A stretch of DNA of 64,000 nt from Hyperoodon ampullatus (lineage: Eukaryota; Chordata; Mammalia; Artiodactyla; Ziphiidae), in the NCBI GenBank assembly GCA_949752795.1, contig OX457061.1, positions 28,400,425 to 28,464,424 of the forward strand, read 5' to 3'. Below, piece after piece: positions 33,850-45,790 of the stretch (the first letter of the stretch is position 1; each line of letters begins with the position of its first letter). Under the pieces are notes generated by a model. It saw only the letters and a list, made by a program, of their open reading frames with translations, searched no databases and was not told where the DNA came from. Made by a program: the position numbers and the translations under genes.

Positions 33850-36035
33850 GGGCCAATGACCTCTTGCTCTTGGAAGGGAGGAGGGGGCACCCTGCAGACT
33901 GAGGATTACATGTCTGGCCCCCGGAACATCTTTCCGTTGTGGTGACTGATCATAAAAGAACACCCTTTTGCTGCTAGTTAGAATCTTTCCACACTCTTTA
34001 ATAATACATGGGTACTGGGAAAGAGAGGTATTCTGATTTCCTCTTTTCATGCTAAGGCTCAGGCATCAGGGAAGTGTTTTATTCAGAGAGGTGAGAGTTA
34101 CATAGGACTAAAAGCACAGTGCTGTCAGGTGGCAGGCAGGTGGGGTGTGAGTGCGGGCTGTGGAGATCTCTGGGGTTCCTGTGTGCTACTCATTCCAAGC
34201 TGAGGGGCGATGGGCCTGCCACAGGGCTTGTGTGCCACAGGAGGGGAGGGACACTGGAGTGAAGGCTGGCGTGGACTGCAGGGCTGGTTGGGTAGAGGAA
34301 GGTGCTGGGAGGCTGAGTCTTCCAGCGATTAACACTGGGCCTGACCAAGTTGAAAGAATCCATATCAAGAATTATACCAGCAGCTGAAAATGCCACAACG
34401 TAAGCCCCTCTCGGAATATGAGAGTCAGTGCAAGTCTGAGGAGAGGCATGAGGTCAGGGGTTGCATTTCCCACCTCTCCCCACCCTTGGCAGCCTTGTCA
34501 TTATCACACCTCTTCCCTGTATAGTTGATACTGTCTAGGGAAGGCTAATGGGGAAATGGAAACTACTTGAGAAAGTTAAACACATTTTGCTTAGAAAATA
34601 GGAACTCTTTATAATATTGGCTCCAACTAAAGTTTAAGTTCAATAGGAATAAAAGTTATTCTCATTTTTATTATCACTAATCAGATTGGGGCTTTAGATA
34701 AACATCAAATTAGCTTAAAAATTATATATTTCTCCACATCCCCTTGAAGTATGAGTTAGTGTTGCGAACTTGTTACACATTTATCCCCACTTTAATTGAA
34801 AGCTGGTTCCATGATGTTGGACCTCTCTTTTGCCACCCAAAGCCTAATGTGCTGCCCCGTGAACATCGTTTTGGCTTTGATATTTGACACAAGGTAACAT
34901 AGACTACACACATAACAAAACAATCTAGAGCTGCATTATTTTCTTAAGATTTGGCTTCTAAATGAAATGGTGAATTCCACGTGAGTCTTGTATAGATACA
35001 GTTAAAGATATCCTCCGAGTGCACCTGAGAAAGTGAAGGCAAAAGAAATATAACAGCATTTTTAAAGACCACAAAACTTTTGCTTTCATAAACAAAGTAA
35101 AAAGGAGACTGGTGTCAATAATCTCAGTTATTCAGGAAAGCTGTTATTTTGGTCAATTTATACACAATTTCCTTAAAAAAAAAATTGCACATTTGCCTAA
35201 AGAGGCAACAGCTGTCTTCTTCCCACCTGTGCCCCATTGAAAATTTCATCGACTTATTATGCCAGTGTGATTTCCCCAGACAATGAATATTCTGATTTTT
35301 TTACTGAAATTCTCAAAAAGTAAAATGGAGAGTGAATGAGGGAAGGGAGAATGAATGTGTTTTCAGGAGAGCTGGATTAAATTATTCTGTTCCTCATTTC
35401 CTCCCTCATTTACAAAAGCAAAGTGAAATAGAAAATTGAAGCAATTATCTAAATAATTCAGGCTTTCCGTCTCAGGCCCTCACGTGTCTGCAAAAGGGGA
35501 TAGCTGAACGTTCTTTGTTGAGGATGTTTTAGGCCTCTTTGATTTCTGTAAGCTCTGTCAGAAACACAGATTTGGCTTTTCCTGATACAAAGCACCTGAT
35601 GGAGAAGTACAGTGTATCATTTGAAATTCTGGCAGAGAAGGGGTAAAGAAGTCATGGTTTCAGCACCTCACATGATTCTGGAGCAGTGCTCAGGAATAAC
35701 TTTTCAGAGCTTCCGTTAAGTTTAGGGGGCTTCTGTATTCTAGGTTTGTCCAGAGTTGTGCCTGTGCTGATAGTCTGGAATTCAGGAGCACATTGAGCCA
35801 TCAGTACTGACTGGTGTCCTTAGTAATGACCATCCTAAATACTGTTGTCTATTTATAGCATGCTTCGGAGTTTGTAAAATGCTTTATTCTGTCACCCAAA
35901 CCCTATCTTTCCTGCTGTATATACGTGTCAATATCCTCTCCTGCTAACTGTCCAGGAGTGATGTCTTCCACATTTTTGGAAGTGTTTGAAATTAGGGCAT
36001 ATTTTTTCTCTTTTTATCTTCACGCTTTCACATAT
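33850..36035. other. Unassigned sequence, candidate conserved region
   Basis: About 2.2 kb with no recognised transposable element. 34,880-35,640 in particular has balanced composition with no A-tails, duplications or family phrases, which is what conserved non-coding DNA looks like, but I have no alignment to show it. Confidence 0.35.
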
Positions 36036-36039
36036 CCTG

Positions 36040-36365
36040 TTTCCCCATCATTATGTGCCCTGTGAACTATTCCTGATCTTTCAAGGCTCATTTCAGGGAT
36101 TGTCTTTTCCATAATGTTTTCCTGACATTGCCTACCCCTCCTGCCCACTCTGGAGAAATGTGATACATTTTTTCCTCTCCATTCCCCTCTTATTCAATAA
36201 CTCCTATGGCATAAACCTGTCACATTGTATGTAAATGTGGTTCCTTTCCTATACCTCCAATCTAGACTCAATTCTTTCAGGGTAATGATTTCACCCCATT
36301 CATCTTTGCATGCCCAGATCTATGAGCAGTGCCTGGCACGTATGAGGTTGTGCTATGAAGGATTT
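36040..36365 (+). mobile_element. L2 LINE 3' end fragment
   Basis: TTCAAGGCTCATTTCAGGGA, a TTTCCTGACATTGCC phrase, and the diagnostic end GAGCAGTGCCTGGCACGTAT identify the L2 3' UTR in sense orientation. Confidence 0.8.
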
Positions 36366-36654
36366 TTTTTTTAAGCTGATGAATGAGATAGGATAAATTT
36401 TAATATTCTTATTTTCACACTAAGAATTGGAGACTTGTGAATTTAAAAGATGTATTCAGGGTTATAAAGCTGACAGAGGGAGGAATGGGAGCTTGGGTTT
36501 TAGTCAGCTGACTCCAAGAGAGTGGTTTTTCCACCTGGGGTGTCTGCCCATTGGAGGGAGTCATGCCTTCACTGGTTCTACCTTTCTGAAATTAAAAGAG
36601 CCACATGTTTTCACTGATCTGTGCTAACTGGATACGTGTTACAAATGGGAAACA

Positions 36655-36885
36655 GCACATGTAGAGGTTAAGAACATTGACTCTGGAGCTTAGCTGCCTG
36701 TGCTAAATTTTAGCTAGCACGTGCTGCCAGTTGCCTAACTTTTTTGTGCCTTGTATGTAGGATGAAGATAATAGTACTTACCTCCTATGATGTCAAAAAA
36801 GTTAAAGAAGTTAAAGCATTAGAACAGCACTCAGCACATTAAGCACTCTACATGTTTGCTATTATTATATATGTTTATTGTTACT
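36655..36885 (+). mobile_element. MIR SINE
   Basis: AGAGGTTAAGAACATTGACT, CTGGAGCTTAGCTGCCTGTG, a GTAGGATGAAGATAATAGTA phrase and GAACAGCACTCAGCACATTA follow MIR from head to tail. Near full length but diverged. Confidence 0.85.
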
Positions 36886-36889
36886 AAAA

Positions 36890-37710
36890 ATGGGGAAATA
36901 AAGAATTTCTTGGTAAATGTGAAGTTTGGCAGATGAGATATTTCATATCGAGGAGTGAAATAACAAAAATATCCTTAGTGGTGAAAAGATTGAGAATTAT
37001 TGGATGTGCTCTTTGTCCTTCTGGCTGAACTTTAAAGATCATCAAGTAAAATAAAATACTTCATGCAGTACACAGCAGAAAATGTCTCCCTTCCAGGGAG
37101 GATACTGATGGAGAGGTAGAAGCAGATTTTCTAGTTGCTGGGAGCAATTTGGCAAAGAAATAATATAAGCAGACATCATTTCAAGTAAATATTCCCTATA
37201 TAATAGTCACTGAAAAGCTATTAAACATGCCTCCAGATCAAAATTTAAAACAGAATGCACAGATTAGATTCACAGCTTTTTGGTTTGGAAAGGGCCTCTT
37301 GTGGTTGCACAGAGGATATTTAGAGAACTCTTATTTTGCAGCGCTGTGTCTTATTTAAGTGATACTACGCATTCTAAAGATTGTCTTGAAATGCAATAGA
37401 AATAAAGCATAAGGGTGATACAATAAAATCCAAATAAACTGCACCAATATGCTAGTTTTGGGACTCGCCAGCACATCATGGAGTCACACTGGTAAAATAA
37501 CATGTCTGGATTATGTAATTAAGGCAGGGTCCTTATTAGAGAATGTGGAAGTACCTAAAGGCAATGCTAGCCCTGAATGACACTAAATGGGGGTGTTGCT
37601 AAGTCCTGCTGTGTGTTCATGGAATCCCTGAGTGAAAAAATAATAATAAAGCAAATATCCCTGGAATCAAGAAAGTAATTGAGAATGCCTATTCCTGACA
37701 GTTAAAAAGC
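36890..37710. other. Unassigned sequence
   Basis: About 800 bp with no recognised repeat or open frame. Confidence 0.4.
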
Positions 37711-37711
37711 A

Positions 37712-37940
37712 ACATGGAAGAGGAGAAACAGCATCTGACTAAAGTCAGAAAATCTGGTTTTTGTCTCAGTTCTGTTTGTTCTCAGCAATACGATTTTAAG
37801 AAGTTAGGTGATCTCTGAATGCTAGTCTGTAAACTGGGGGTTATAACACCTGTCTACTTTGCAGGCTTGTGGTGAGAATCGAATGACGCAATGGATATGA
37901 AGGCACTTCTGAAATTTTAAAGTGCTGAAGAAATTCAGGT
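37712..37940 (+). mobile_element. MIR SINE
   Basis: CATCTGACTAAAGTCAGAAA, GTCTGTAAACTGGGGGTTAT and GTGGTGAGAATCGAATGACG fit a sense MIR. The SINE at 37,945 was inserted at its end. Confidence 0.75.
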
Positions 37941-37944
37941 TCTC

Positions 37945-38231
37945 AGATAATTTTTTAAAAAATTTGTTTATTTTATTTATTTATTTTTGGCTGCATTCAG
38001 TCTTCACTGCTGTGCGTGGGCTTCTCATTATGGTGGCTTCTCATTATGGTGGCTTCTCTTGTTGTGAGCATGAGCTCTAGAGCACAGGCTCAGTAGTTGT
38101 GGCACACGGGCTTAGTTGCTCTGTGGCATGTGGGATCTTCCCCCGACCAGGGCTCGAACCCGTGTCCCCTGCATTGGCCCGTGGATTCTTAACCACTGCG
38201 CCACCAGGGAAGTCCCTCAAAGATAATTTTT
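37945..38231 (-). mobile_element. Long CHR-type tRNA-derived SINE (CHR-1-like), with target-site duplication
   Basis: Antisense copy: AT-rich tail at the left, TTTTTGGCTGCATTCAGTCT, then the tRNA-like head at the right with an intact B-box (minus strand GGTTCGAGCC). A perfect 11-bp duplication AGATAATTTTT lies at 37945-37955 and 38221-38231. Inside, a GGCTTCTCATTATGGT unit is tandemly repeated (38029-38060). Confidence 0.9.
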
Positions 38232-39490
38232 AAAGCAAACTCCAAAATCGCATATTTCCCATACACAGAGCCTACATTTATATTTCAAGGAAGATTGAAA
38301 ATGGGCTGCTTATTTGCATAAAAGGGATAAAGTAAGAAAAAGTAATGGAGCTAGGAACAAAATGGTTAGTGTTTAACAAGTGAGCAGAAACAATCATGTT
38401 TTGTTTTTCCCTAAAATGTATCCTGGGAGGCTATATAATTGAAAATTTCTGACTCTTAAATGAGCACAGACCATAATTTTTGAAGAGGCCTTGCTTAGCA
38501 TGAGTCCTTGGGATTGAACTCTTCAGACCTTAAGGGAAAATTGAATGGAGGGCTTAAGCTTCCATCAAGAAGCAATTTTCCTCTGGCTGAGTAACTCAGG
38601 ATGATACCAGCTGTGATGGGAGAAACCTTGCCAGCCACCCCGGTGGCACTGTGAGAGGTTAGCCCAACCTGCAAGGCTTGCTTTTCAGACACTGTGCCCC
38701 TCACTCAATCGGGAACGAGGCCAGCAAACCCACAATCTGTGTTAGACAGTAGTAATTTTTCATTCCGAAGCAGAAGCTTAAATCTCTAACTCAGAAGGTA
38801 TGTTTGACAGACTGCTTGTTGGGGGGTGGAGTGGGAAAAGAGATTAATGATAGGTCCTAAATGTACACTGCAGATTTTCCTAATTCACAATTTGCCAATG
38901 CAGAATGCGTAAATAACCTCATGGGTTTACCCCACTTTCATAAACCTGGAAACTTTTGGGAAAGATAGTGGGGTAAATAAGTTTCCATATGTAAACTCTC
39001 ACACATAAACTAAATGAAGTGACCAACAGAACTTAGAGATAGTCCATTCTGAGCTGCAGTTTTTGCTCCAGAGGTTCCTAAGGCACCAGGATTAAAGTTA
39101 AACTCTAGCTGGGAGATCATATCTTGCTTAGCTTTCCTCCTGTGGCCTCTCCTGCTTTACTCCCTCCCTCCTGAGAGCACTCAATGAAACACTTTCACAA
39201 TCCCCTTCAACGTTTCTGCTTCTAGGGAACCAAATGTTTCAAAGGCACCTTATATGAGTTCATCGTTGTTGCTTGCAGGTGGAAAAAAATCTTAGAAAAT
39301 TCTACCAATATCTTCTAATAGGGAGGCTCCAGGTATTGGAGGTATAAATAAGCTTTGGGAATGATTTTGGAGTTCCTTCTCCTGATAAATGTCTATTATA
39401 TTCCAAGACAACAGCGGCTCAGTCAAAACTACATGTTTTTCTCTAAAATGGTTTTCCAGTAGTGATGTTCTGACTTGAGAAAGAAACCCA
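38232..39490. other. Unassigned sequence
   Basis: About 1.25 kb with no recognised repeat or gene. It contains a minus-strand frame 38704-38495 (69 codons) without a domain. Confidence 0.4.
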
Positions 39491-39495
39491 CTGTA

Positions 39496-40050
39496 GTATT
39501 TATCTATTACTCTAAAACAAACTACCACAAATGCAGTGGCATAAAACAATGTACATTCTATGGGCCAGGAATCGGAGCATGGTGCAGTTAGGTCTTCTGC
39601 CTCAGAGTCTCTCACAAGCATCAATCAAGGTTTTGTCTGAGCCTGGTGTGGCATCTGAGGCTCAACTTGGGAAGGATCCATTTGCAAGCGCATGTGGGTG
39701 TTGGTGGTATCTAGTTCCTTGTGGGCTGTCAGGTTGAGGGCCTCAGCTCCTTGCTAACGAGTGGCTGGAGGCTACCCTCAGTTCCTTTGCCACATAAGTC
39801 TCTACAGATGGCAGTGCACTTCATCAAAGGCAGTGAGGGAGAGCCTGAATAGAGAAAGTCTGCTAACAAGAGAAAAGTTGCAATCTAATGTAACATAATC
39901 ACACATGAGATATTCCTTCCCTTTTGCTTTAGTCCATGAGAAGCAAGTCATGCATCCTACCACAGTCAAGGGGAGGGGATTCATTGGGGCAAAAATACCA
40001 GGCAGTGGAGACCACTGAGGACCCTGCTAGAGTCTGTTTGCTGCCACATC
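39496..40050 (-). mobile_element. Old ERVL/MaLR-type LTR, antisense (MLT1-like, tentative)
   Basis: TATTTATCTATTACTCTAAA and ACTACCACAAATGCAGTGGC, then ATGGGCCAGGAATCGGAGCA and CAGTTCCTTTGCCACATAAG, follow a common mammalian solo LTR read backwards. The subfamily differs from the other MLT1-type copies here. The right end is approximate. Confidence 0.6.
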
Positions 40051-41845
40051 CACTGACTTAGATCAAGGAGCCCTGGAAATGAGGATAAGTCATTGGAAGG
40101 ATAGGGGAATATCAACTTAGAGTCATTTAACAATTTTAGATCATTAGTAGCAAAAGTAGTAACTAAGGTGAAAACATGTAGTTTTATCACATAGAAATCT
40201 AACAGTGCTTTTTTTCCCCCTGATATAAGTTCTTGCCTGTATGGCCACTGGAGAGAACCAAGCATACCCCATGATGGGAAAAGATTTTCTCCAAACCTAG
40301 TTGGTTTGGCTTCCATACAGTGGATTTCAACAAATGTAGAGAAAATGCTTTAGGGAAAAGATACTTTGGCTGCAACTTCCTGAAGTGTTAACTTCCTTCC
40401 CACATTCTTTAAACCAGCGCATGACTGACGTGACACCAACCTGTTTCATCACCCTCCTGCTTACTTTTCAGGAGCATACTTTTCTAGATGTCTGGGAAAA
40501 AAATCAAGAAAAATGAGTGCCAGTAGAAGGTCTCCTGCTGTCAATTAATCCATTATCCTAAACCCACCACCCTCATACCTTGGTAACCAATAGGATTAAC
40601 ACATTCTACAACAATAGTGTGAAAATTTCATCGAATGGCATATATTTGAAGACTTATCTAGGGAAACAAAATCAAATTTTAGCTACTATATATTTGGGGC
40701 TGGTATTAAGGAAAACATCATGTCTGAAATGAACATGAATATTATTTTTAACAATGAGCCACAAGGATTTTTATTAAGGAACTAAAAAAGTATATTTAAT
40801 AAAAATAATAATGTTATTAAAGCATTTCAGGTGGTAAAGAACAAAATCATCACTGCAAAATATGAATGATTAAGACATCGTTGAGAAAATTACCTAGAAC
40901 ACCAATGAAAAAGATACATGATTTTTATAAAAGCTACAATAAAAAAAGATTAGACAAATAAGGTAATGATGAGTCAACATACCTACAATTTGTGCTCCTA
41001 GGGAAGAGGATAGAATAGACCAGAAGAAATGAAAGAACAGAACAGAGTAGAAGTTAAATATAAAACACTGAGTCGAAGGTAGATGTTAATCTGCTTATCT
41101 GCAGGACTCTCCATGTGTCAGTCACAATTAATGAAAAACAACCAACACAGTCTCTTCAGATAAGCTTATTGTATTTTAAAAACTAAAAAGGACCCTACAG
41201 GCCTGTAGAGGGGCAGAAACACATTACCTAAAGGGGGAAATAAACTTATGATTACCTGTCGTGAAAGATGTTAGAAGAGAGTAGAACAATGTTTTGAAGG
41301 AAAATAGAAATTTCTACAACAGAAAGAGTTTTTCTTCAGTGTAAAAGCAATGAAAAGTTACCGCCTTTGCACCTCTCAAGGGTGGGAAAAAACAAGCAAA
41401 AAAAACTTTTGTACATGCTCTAATAAATAAGGGACAAATCAAAATAATTTTATAAGTAGGAGAGTTGATATATAAAAGGACTAAGTAGTCATTAGCATTG
41501 AATCCATTTCAGCTAAAAATTACATCTAAAATGTGTGGCCTTACTGATGTGTACAAAGATATGTGTCCTAGTAGGTTCACATGCTACTATTTTAAATCAT
41601 AACAACTTACTTAGCATTATGTATTTCTTTTACAAAAGAAAGAGGGTAGAGGTTGATCTTTGGAGACAGGAGTTTTTTACTAGGATAGCTGTGCCTGGGT
41701 GCATGTTTCTTATATTCAATACTAGAATTCAGTGACCTTTTTCAATTTGAAGACTCAAAAATTTCTTAAACACAGGGAAATAAAATTTTGTCTGTTGTTT
41801 AATTATTATTTTTCCATTTATATGTTAGGTCTTCTGGATTAATCA
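40051..41845. other. Unassigned, AT-rich; possible HAL1/L1 relic at 40,720-41,450
   Basis: No gene recognised. The A-rich stretch 40,720-41,450 has the feel of a worn HAL1/L1 sense copy (a GATGAGTCAACATACCTACA phrase), but the match is too weak to name with confidence. Confidence 0.3.
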
Positions 41846-41849
41846 TCAG

Positions 41850-42313
41850 TATTAGTTCCCAAGGGCTACTGATACAAATTACCACAAACTGTGAAGCTTA
41901 AAACAATAGAAATTTATTCTCTAACAGTTCTGGAGACTAGAAGTCCAAAATCAAGGTGTCAGCAAGGACCTGCTCCCTCTTGAGTCTCTAGAGAAGAATC
42001 TTTCCTTGCTTCTTCCAGCTTCTGGTTGTTGCCAGCATCCTTGACGTTTTTTGGCTTGTGGCAGCATCACTCCAATTTGTTTCCTTGTTCACATGGCCTT
42101 CTTCCTTGTGTCTCCTTCGTGTCTTCAGATCTCTCACTCCCTACAAGGACACCAGTCATCGGATTTACAGCCCACTCTAATCTGGTATGATGTCATCTTA
42201 CCTCAATTACATCTATAAAGACTTTATTTCTAAATAAGGTCATACTCACAGGTATGCGGTTAGGACTTTAACGTATCTTCCTGGGGGACACAATTCAACC
42301 TGGGGGACACAAC
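41850..42313 (-). mobile_element. MLT1-type LTR (ERVL-MaLR), antisense
   Basis: TATTAGTTCCCAAGGGCTAC, ATTACCACAAACTGTGAAGC, GTTCTGGAGACTAGAAGTCC and AATTACATCTATAAAGACTT follow an MLT1 LTR read backwards from end to end. At its right end CCTGGGGGACACAA is tandemly repeated with a 19-bp period (42280-42313), a small local duplication. Confidence 0.88.
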
Positions 42314-42790
42314 ATCATCCAAGTCTCTAACCTCATGATATCCATTTCTGTGAGACTTTTTAAAAATATTTTATATTCAAGGACACCTATTTCAACAGCT
42401 AACATCACCTCTAATGAATCTATTAAATTGTAACATTAAAAAGTTTTTAATTGACAGAAATACTTTTATTTTGCACTGTAATTGAATCTCTTTAAGGGTT
42501 TTTCATGCTCTTTTGCTAGAAACTGCCTGTTCTAGGTGTTCCGCTTGACATACCTCTGTCTGGATGGCTGACGCTCCATAGATGTGTCTTTTTTTTTCCT
42601 CATCTGTTCAGGTCTCATCTTTTGGGTATGGGGCTGCTTGACTGTGTTATGTAGAATCTAACTTACATAGAGGTGAGAATTGCAGCAGTCTCATTCCCTG
42701 ATGGCCAATGATGTAATAGGTGATGATTGTCAGTCTCCCATTCGGGTCCCAAAGGGAAAACTTCTCTACTGCTCTTGTCTCTTGAATTGC
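42314..42790. other. Unassigned sequence
   Basis: Nothing recognised in this 475-bp interval. Confidence 0.4.
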
Positions 42791-42796
42791 AATATC

Positions 42797-43064
42797 TAGG
42801 GCAGGGGTCTTCAACCTGTGTGCACTTGGGAATTACCTTAGGAGTAATTCCCAATTAGGCATTTGTATGCCTAGTCCCCACCCCTGGTTTATTTGGTCTG
42901 GATTTCTAGTTCTCGGGCTAGGTGCAAAATGTTTTATACTTTCATATAAATACAAGTCCCTGAGCATCTTGTTGAAATGCAGATTCTGGTTTAGGAAGTC
43001 TGGAGTAAGACCTGATTCACCATTTCTCACAAATTCCCAGATGCTGCTGCTGCCTAAAGTTGTA
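42797..43064. mobile_element. MER5-type (hAT/Charlie) non-autonomous DNA transposon, rearranged copy
   Basis: GGGGTCTTCAACCTGTGTGC opens with a MER5-like terminus, and TTGTTGAAATGCAGATTCTG plus CAAATTCCCAGATGCTGCTG are MER5A internal phrases. Spacing is irregular, so it may be two fragments. Confidence 0.65.
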
Positions 43065-43255
43065 AGACCACTGGTTCTCAAACTTGGCTGTGTATTGGGA
43101 TCACTTGACAAACCTCAAAAATACTTATGGTTCTATCCCACTACCAGAGATTCTGATTTAGTTGGTGGGGAATGTGGCCTGGGCACAGGGAGTTTTAAAA
43201 GCTCCCCAGGTGTTTCCGATTTGGAGAACCACCAGGCTAGACCTTTACCAGCATC
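43065..43255 (+). mobile_element. MER5-type (hAT/Charlie) DNA transposon, nearly complete
   Basis: It starts CCACTGGTTCTCAAACTTGG and ends TTTGGAGAACCACCAG, a diverged pair of terminal inverted repeats (CACTGGTTCTC against GAGAACCACC). Internal GAGATTCTGATTTAGTTGGT and AAAGCTCCCCAGGTG are diagnostic. A 206-codon open frame across both MER5 copies is a by-product. Confidence 0.88.
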
Positions 43256-45025
43256 ATGGCCAAGGTCAGCTCAGGTGCTTTGTTTAGTTTCCCTGCAGTT
43301 CTTCAAGGATTCCCCTTCCTCTCAGGGATCCTTGGCTGACAGAGGACTGATATCCCTCCTGGTTGCCAGGTGTTGTATTCCATGTCCCTGGGCTTTTTGC
43401 TGCCATCCTTGGCTCATCTCCATCCCAAGGGGAAGAGGTTGTAGGTCTGTTCTCTTCATCCAGACCTCAGAAGAGCCCAAGATCTGATTTATGATCTCCA
43501 GGCCTGCTTGGCAGCTCTGCACTCAAGAGGCTGAAAGTTGGATTGGAACCGGGAAAGCATGGCAGTAGGATATGTTTAAGTGATTCTCTTCTCCAAATCC
43601 AGATTTTAATTTTAAAGAGTTCTTTCTTACTGTCTGATTTGTTTTTGCTTTTATAATGTAGTGTTTTGTTTTAGAGAAGTGATATATTCTTAAATGTCAT
43701 TGAGGACTCTGACTCAAATGTCCTTCTTTGTCATTTTCTTATTTTTCTTACTTTTTCCAAAGGCTATTTTCATTTGTTGCTCATTGGTTTTAAAATTTTG
43801 GTGTTTCTCTTGCGTGCTGCAGCCTTTCCTCAAATGTCTCATTTGCTCATATTTAGAATTGGTTGAAATTCAGTCTGACTGCACGATCTGTGGCGCTAGT
43901 TAAGGTTTATTGCTGCCAGGCTTTCTTTAGGGTAAGGGACAGAAATTGGTTATTAGGTTAAGGTACACCTATTTGATGGAATGAGGAAGTATTTCTCCTG
44001 TGGCACTCACACCCAGCCTTAGCTGCCTTAGTTCTTTCTGGATTGTTGTTTGGTGTTGAGTATAAAGCTCAGGCCACTGGGGGCAAGCAAAGGAGGGGGA
44101 CCAATTACTTCACAACTCTTTGTATATAGATAGACCCTCATCTACCAACCATTTTTAGTTCTTTTTACTATTCCTTCCTCTTATCATACTTCCTTTTCCT
44201 TGTACTTGCTGGGTGGATCAACTTCTTACTTTATATTGATGCTTATACCACATGATTTCCGGACTGTGGCTTCCTTTGATATGCCTCATCTGCCAGTATT
44301 CTTCCACTTATATCCCACTGTTTATTGCTGGCTATTCTCTAATTTGTTGTAGGTTTATGCCTTTTAAATATCCCCTTACTATCATAAAAGAATCTGAAGA
44401 GGGTAAGGAAGATCTGTCCTCCTGCATCAGAAATGGCACAGCATCATTTTAGTGGATGCACAATATGCTGTGTTGCTGATGCACTGTATTTTATTTGTTT
44501 AATGAGTGTTCTGTAGCTGGGGTTGAATTTTCCCAAAATCTGTATTACTATGAACAGTTGTACAGCGAACAGCCTTAGAATAAAACCTTTGCAAACACTT
44601 TGTGGATAAAAGTGCAAACACTTTGTAGATAAAATCCTACAAATATAATTGTAGTTTAATTTACGCACATTAAAATAATGTTCTGTTATGCCTGCATCTT
44701 CTCAGTAGAGGTTACTTCAATTTACAGTGCCCATTCTCCAGCACGCTCTTCAACACTGGGTACAATAATTATTTCTTTAATCTTTTTTGTTGTATACCTT
44801 GAAGATTTTATCTCATTTTCATATTATCTCTTTGAAGAGACTAACTACCATATATAAATAGCATTCCCCTGTGCAAACCAGTCACTCAATGTAATTTTAT
44901 CTGATATCATTTTTGTAACACTTAACTCATCTGGATTTATTAGTCCCCTCTACTCCTTTTTAAATTCCATGAGACCAGGGCATTGTCTTTGCTGCTGTAC
45001 TTCCTGAATTTAGGAAACTCTCCCT
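43256..45025. other. Unassigned sequence, with a 23-bp tandem duplication
   Basis: About 1.8 kb. 43,590-43,870 is T-rich and loosely resembles antisense L1/HAL1 sequence, without firm evidence. No gene. A 23-bp head-to-tail duplication at 44590-44635 is listed separately. Confidence 0.35.
44590..44635. repeat. Tandem duplication, two 23-bp units
   Basis: Units 44590-44612 and 44613-44635 share GCAAACACTTTGT and differ at two positions by eye. Probably a replication-slippage product. Confidence 0.88.
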
Positions 45026-45029
45026 GTAT

Positions 45030-45079
45030 CTTCACACAGTCTTCCCACTGTATATTTGTATGTTTGTGTCCTAATCTCT

Positions 45080-45113
<34 letters not shown>

Positions 45114-45400
45114 GGTACGCAGACCTCTCACTGTTGTGGCCTCTCCCATTGCAGAGCACAGGCTCCGTACGCGCAGGCCCAGTGGCCATGGCTCACGGGC
45201 CCAGCAGCTCCGCGGCATGTGGGATCCTCCCAGACTGGGGCACGAACCCGCGTCCCCTGCATCGGCAGGCGGACCCTCAACCACTGCGCCACCAGGGAAG
45301 CCCCTAATCTCTTCTTATAAAGACACTAGTTGTATTGGATTAGGTCCCACCCTGATAACCTCATTTTCATTTAATTACTTCTCTGAAGACCCTATCTCCT
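45030..45400 (-). mobile_element. MLT1-type LTR fragment, antisense, interrupted by a SINE
   Basis: CTTCACACAGTCTTCCCACT, then TATAAAGACACTAGTTGTAT, TTGGATTAGGTCCCACCCTG and GACCCTATCTCCTAAATTAC are the middle of an MLT1 LTR read backwards. The CHR-2 SINE at 45,084-45,302 splits it, so the LTR is the older insertion. Confidence 0.8.
45070..45316 (-). mobile_element. CHR-2-like SINE inside an MLT1 LTR, with target-site duplication
   Basis: Antisense copy with a T-tract of about 27, body 45,084-45,302, and the perfect 14-bp duplication CCTAATCTCTTCTT at 45070-45083 and 45303-45316. B-box intact on the minus strand. Confidence 0.96.
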
Positions 45401-45505
45401 AAATTACTGTGCACTATAAGTATTTTCTTAATAAAAATCTGGTGGAACGTGTATTCTGAAAGGATTTTTAGTAGATACTTCAGTCTATTATAAATGACTC
45501 GATTT
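45401..45505. other. Spacer between SINE copies
   Basis: Short ordinary sequence, nothing recognised. Confidence 0.5.
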
Positions 45506-45511
45506 TAAAGT

Positions 45512-45731
45512 TTTTGTTTGTTTGTTTGTTTGTTTTTTGCGGTACGCGGGCCTCTCACTGTTGTGGCCTCTCCCGTTGCGGAGCACAGGCTCCGGACGCG
45601 CAGGCCCAGCGGCCATGGCTCACGGGCCCGGCCGCTCCGCGGCATGTGGGATCTTCCCGGACCAGGGCACGAACCCATATCCCCCGCATCGGCAGGCGGA
45701 CTCTCAACCACTGCGCCACCAGGGAAGCCCC
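45512..45731 (-). mobile_element. CHR-2-like SINE with (TTTG)n tail
   Basis: Antisense copy. Its tail has turned into a (GTTT)n run (45516-45536). Body matches other copies with many CpGs retained and an intact B-box. Flanks TAAAGT at both sides suggest a short or eroded target duplication. Confidence 0.94.
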
Positions 45732-45737
45732 TAAAGT

Positions 45738-45775
45738 ATTTTTGCTCTAAGTTTTTGCTCTAAATTTTGCTCTAA
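45738..45775. repeat. Short tandem repeat, TTTTGCTCTAA units (three copies)
   Basis: Three copies of TTTTGCTCTAA with one or two extra T or A bases between them lie between two SINEs of opposite orientation. Confidence 0.9.
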
Positions 45776-45790
45776 TTTTCATATCAAAAC

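Noticed and set aside
42867..43487. A 206-codon plus-strand open frame, the second longest in the window
   Set aside because: More than half of it lies across two MER5-type DNA transposons, and the rest has no domain or splice context. It is a chance frame in non-coding repeat DNA.
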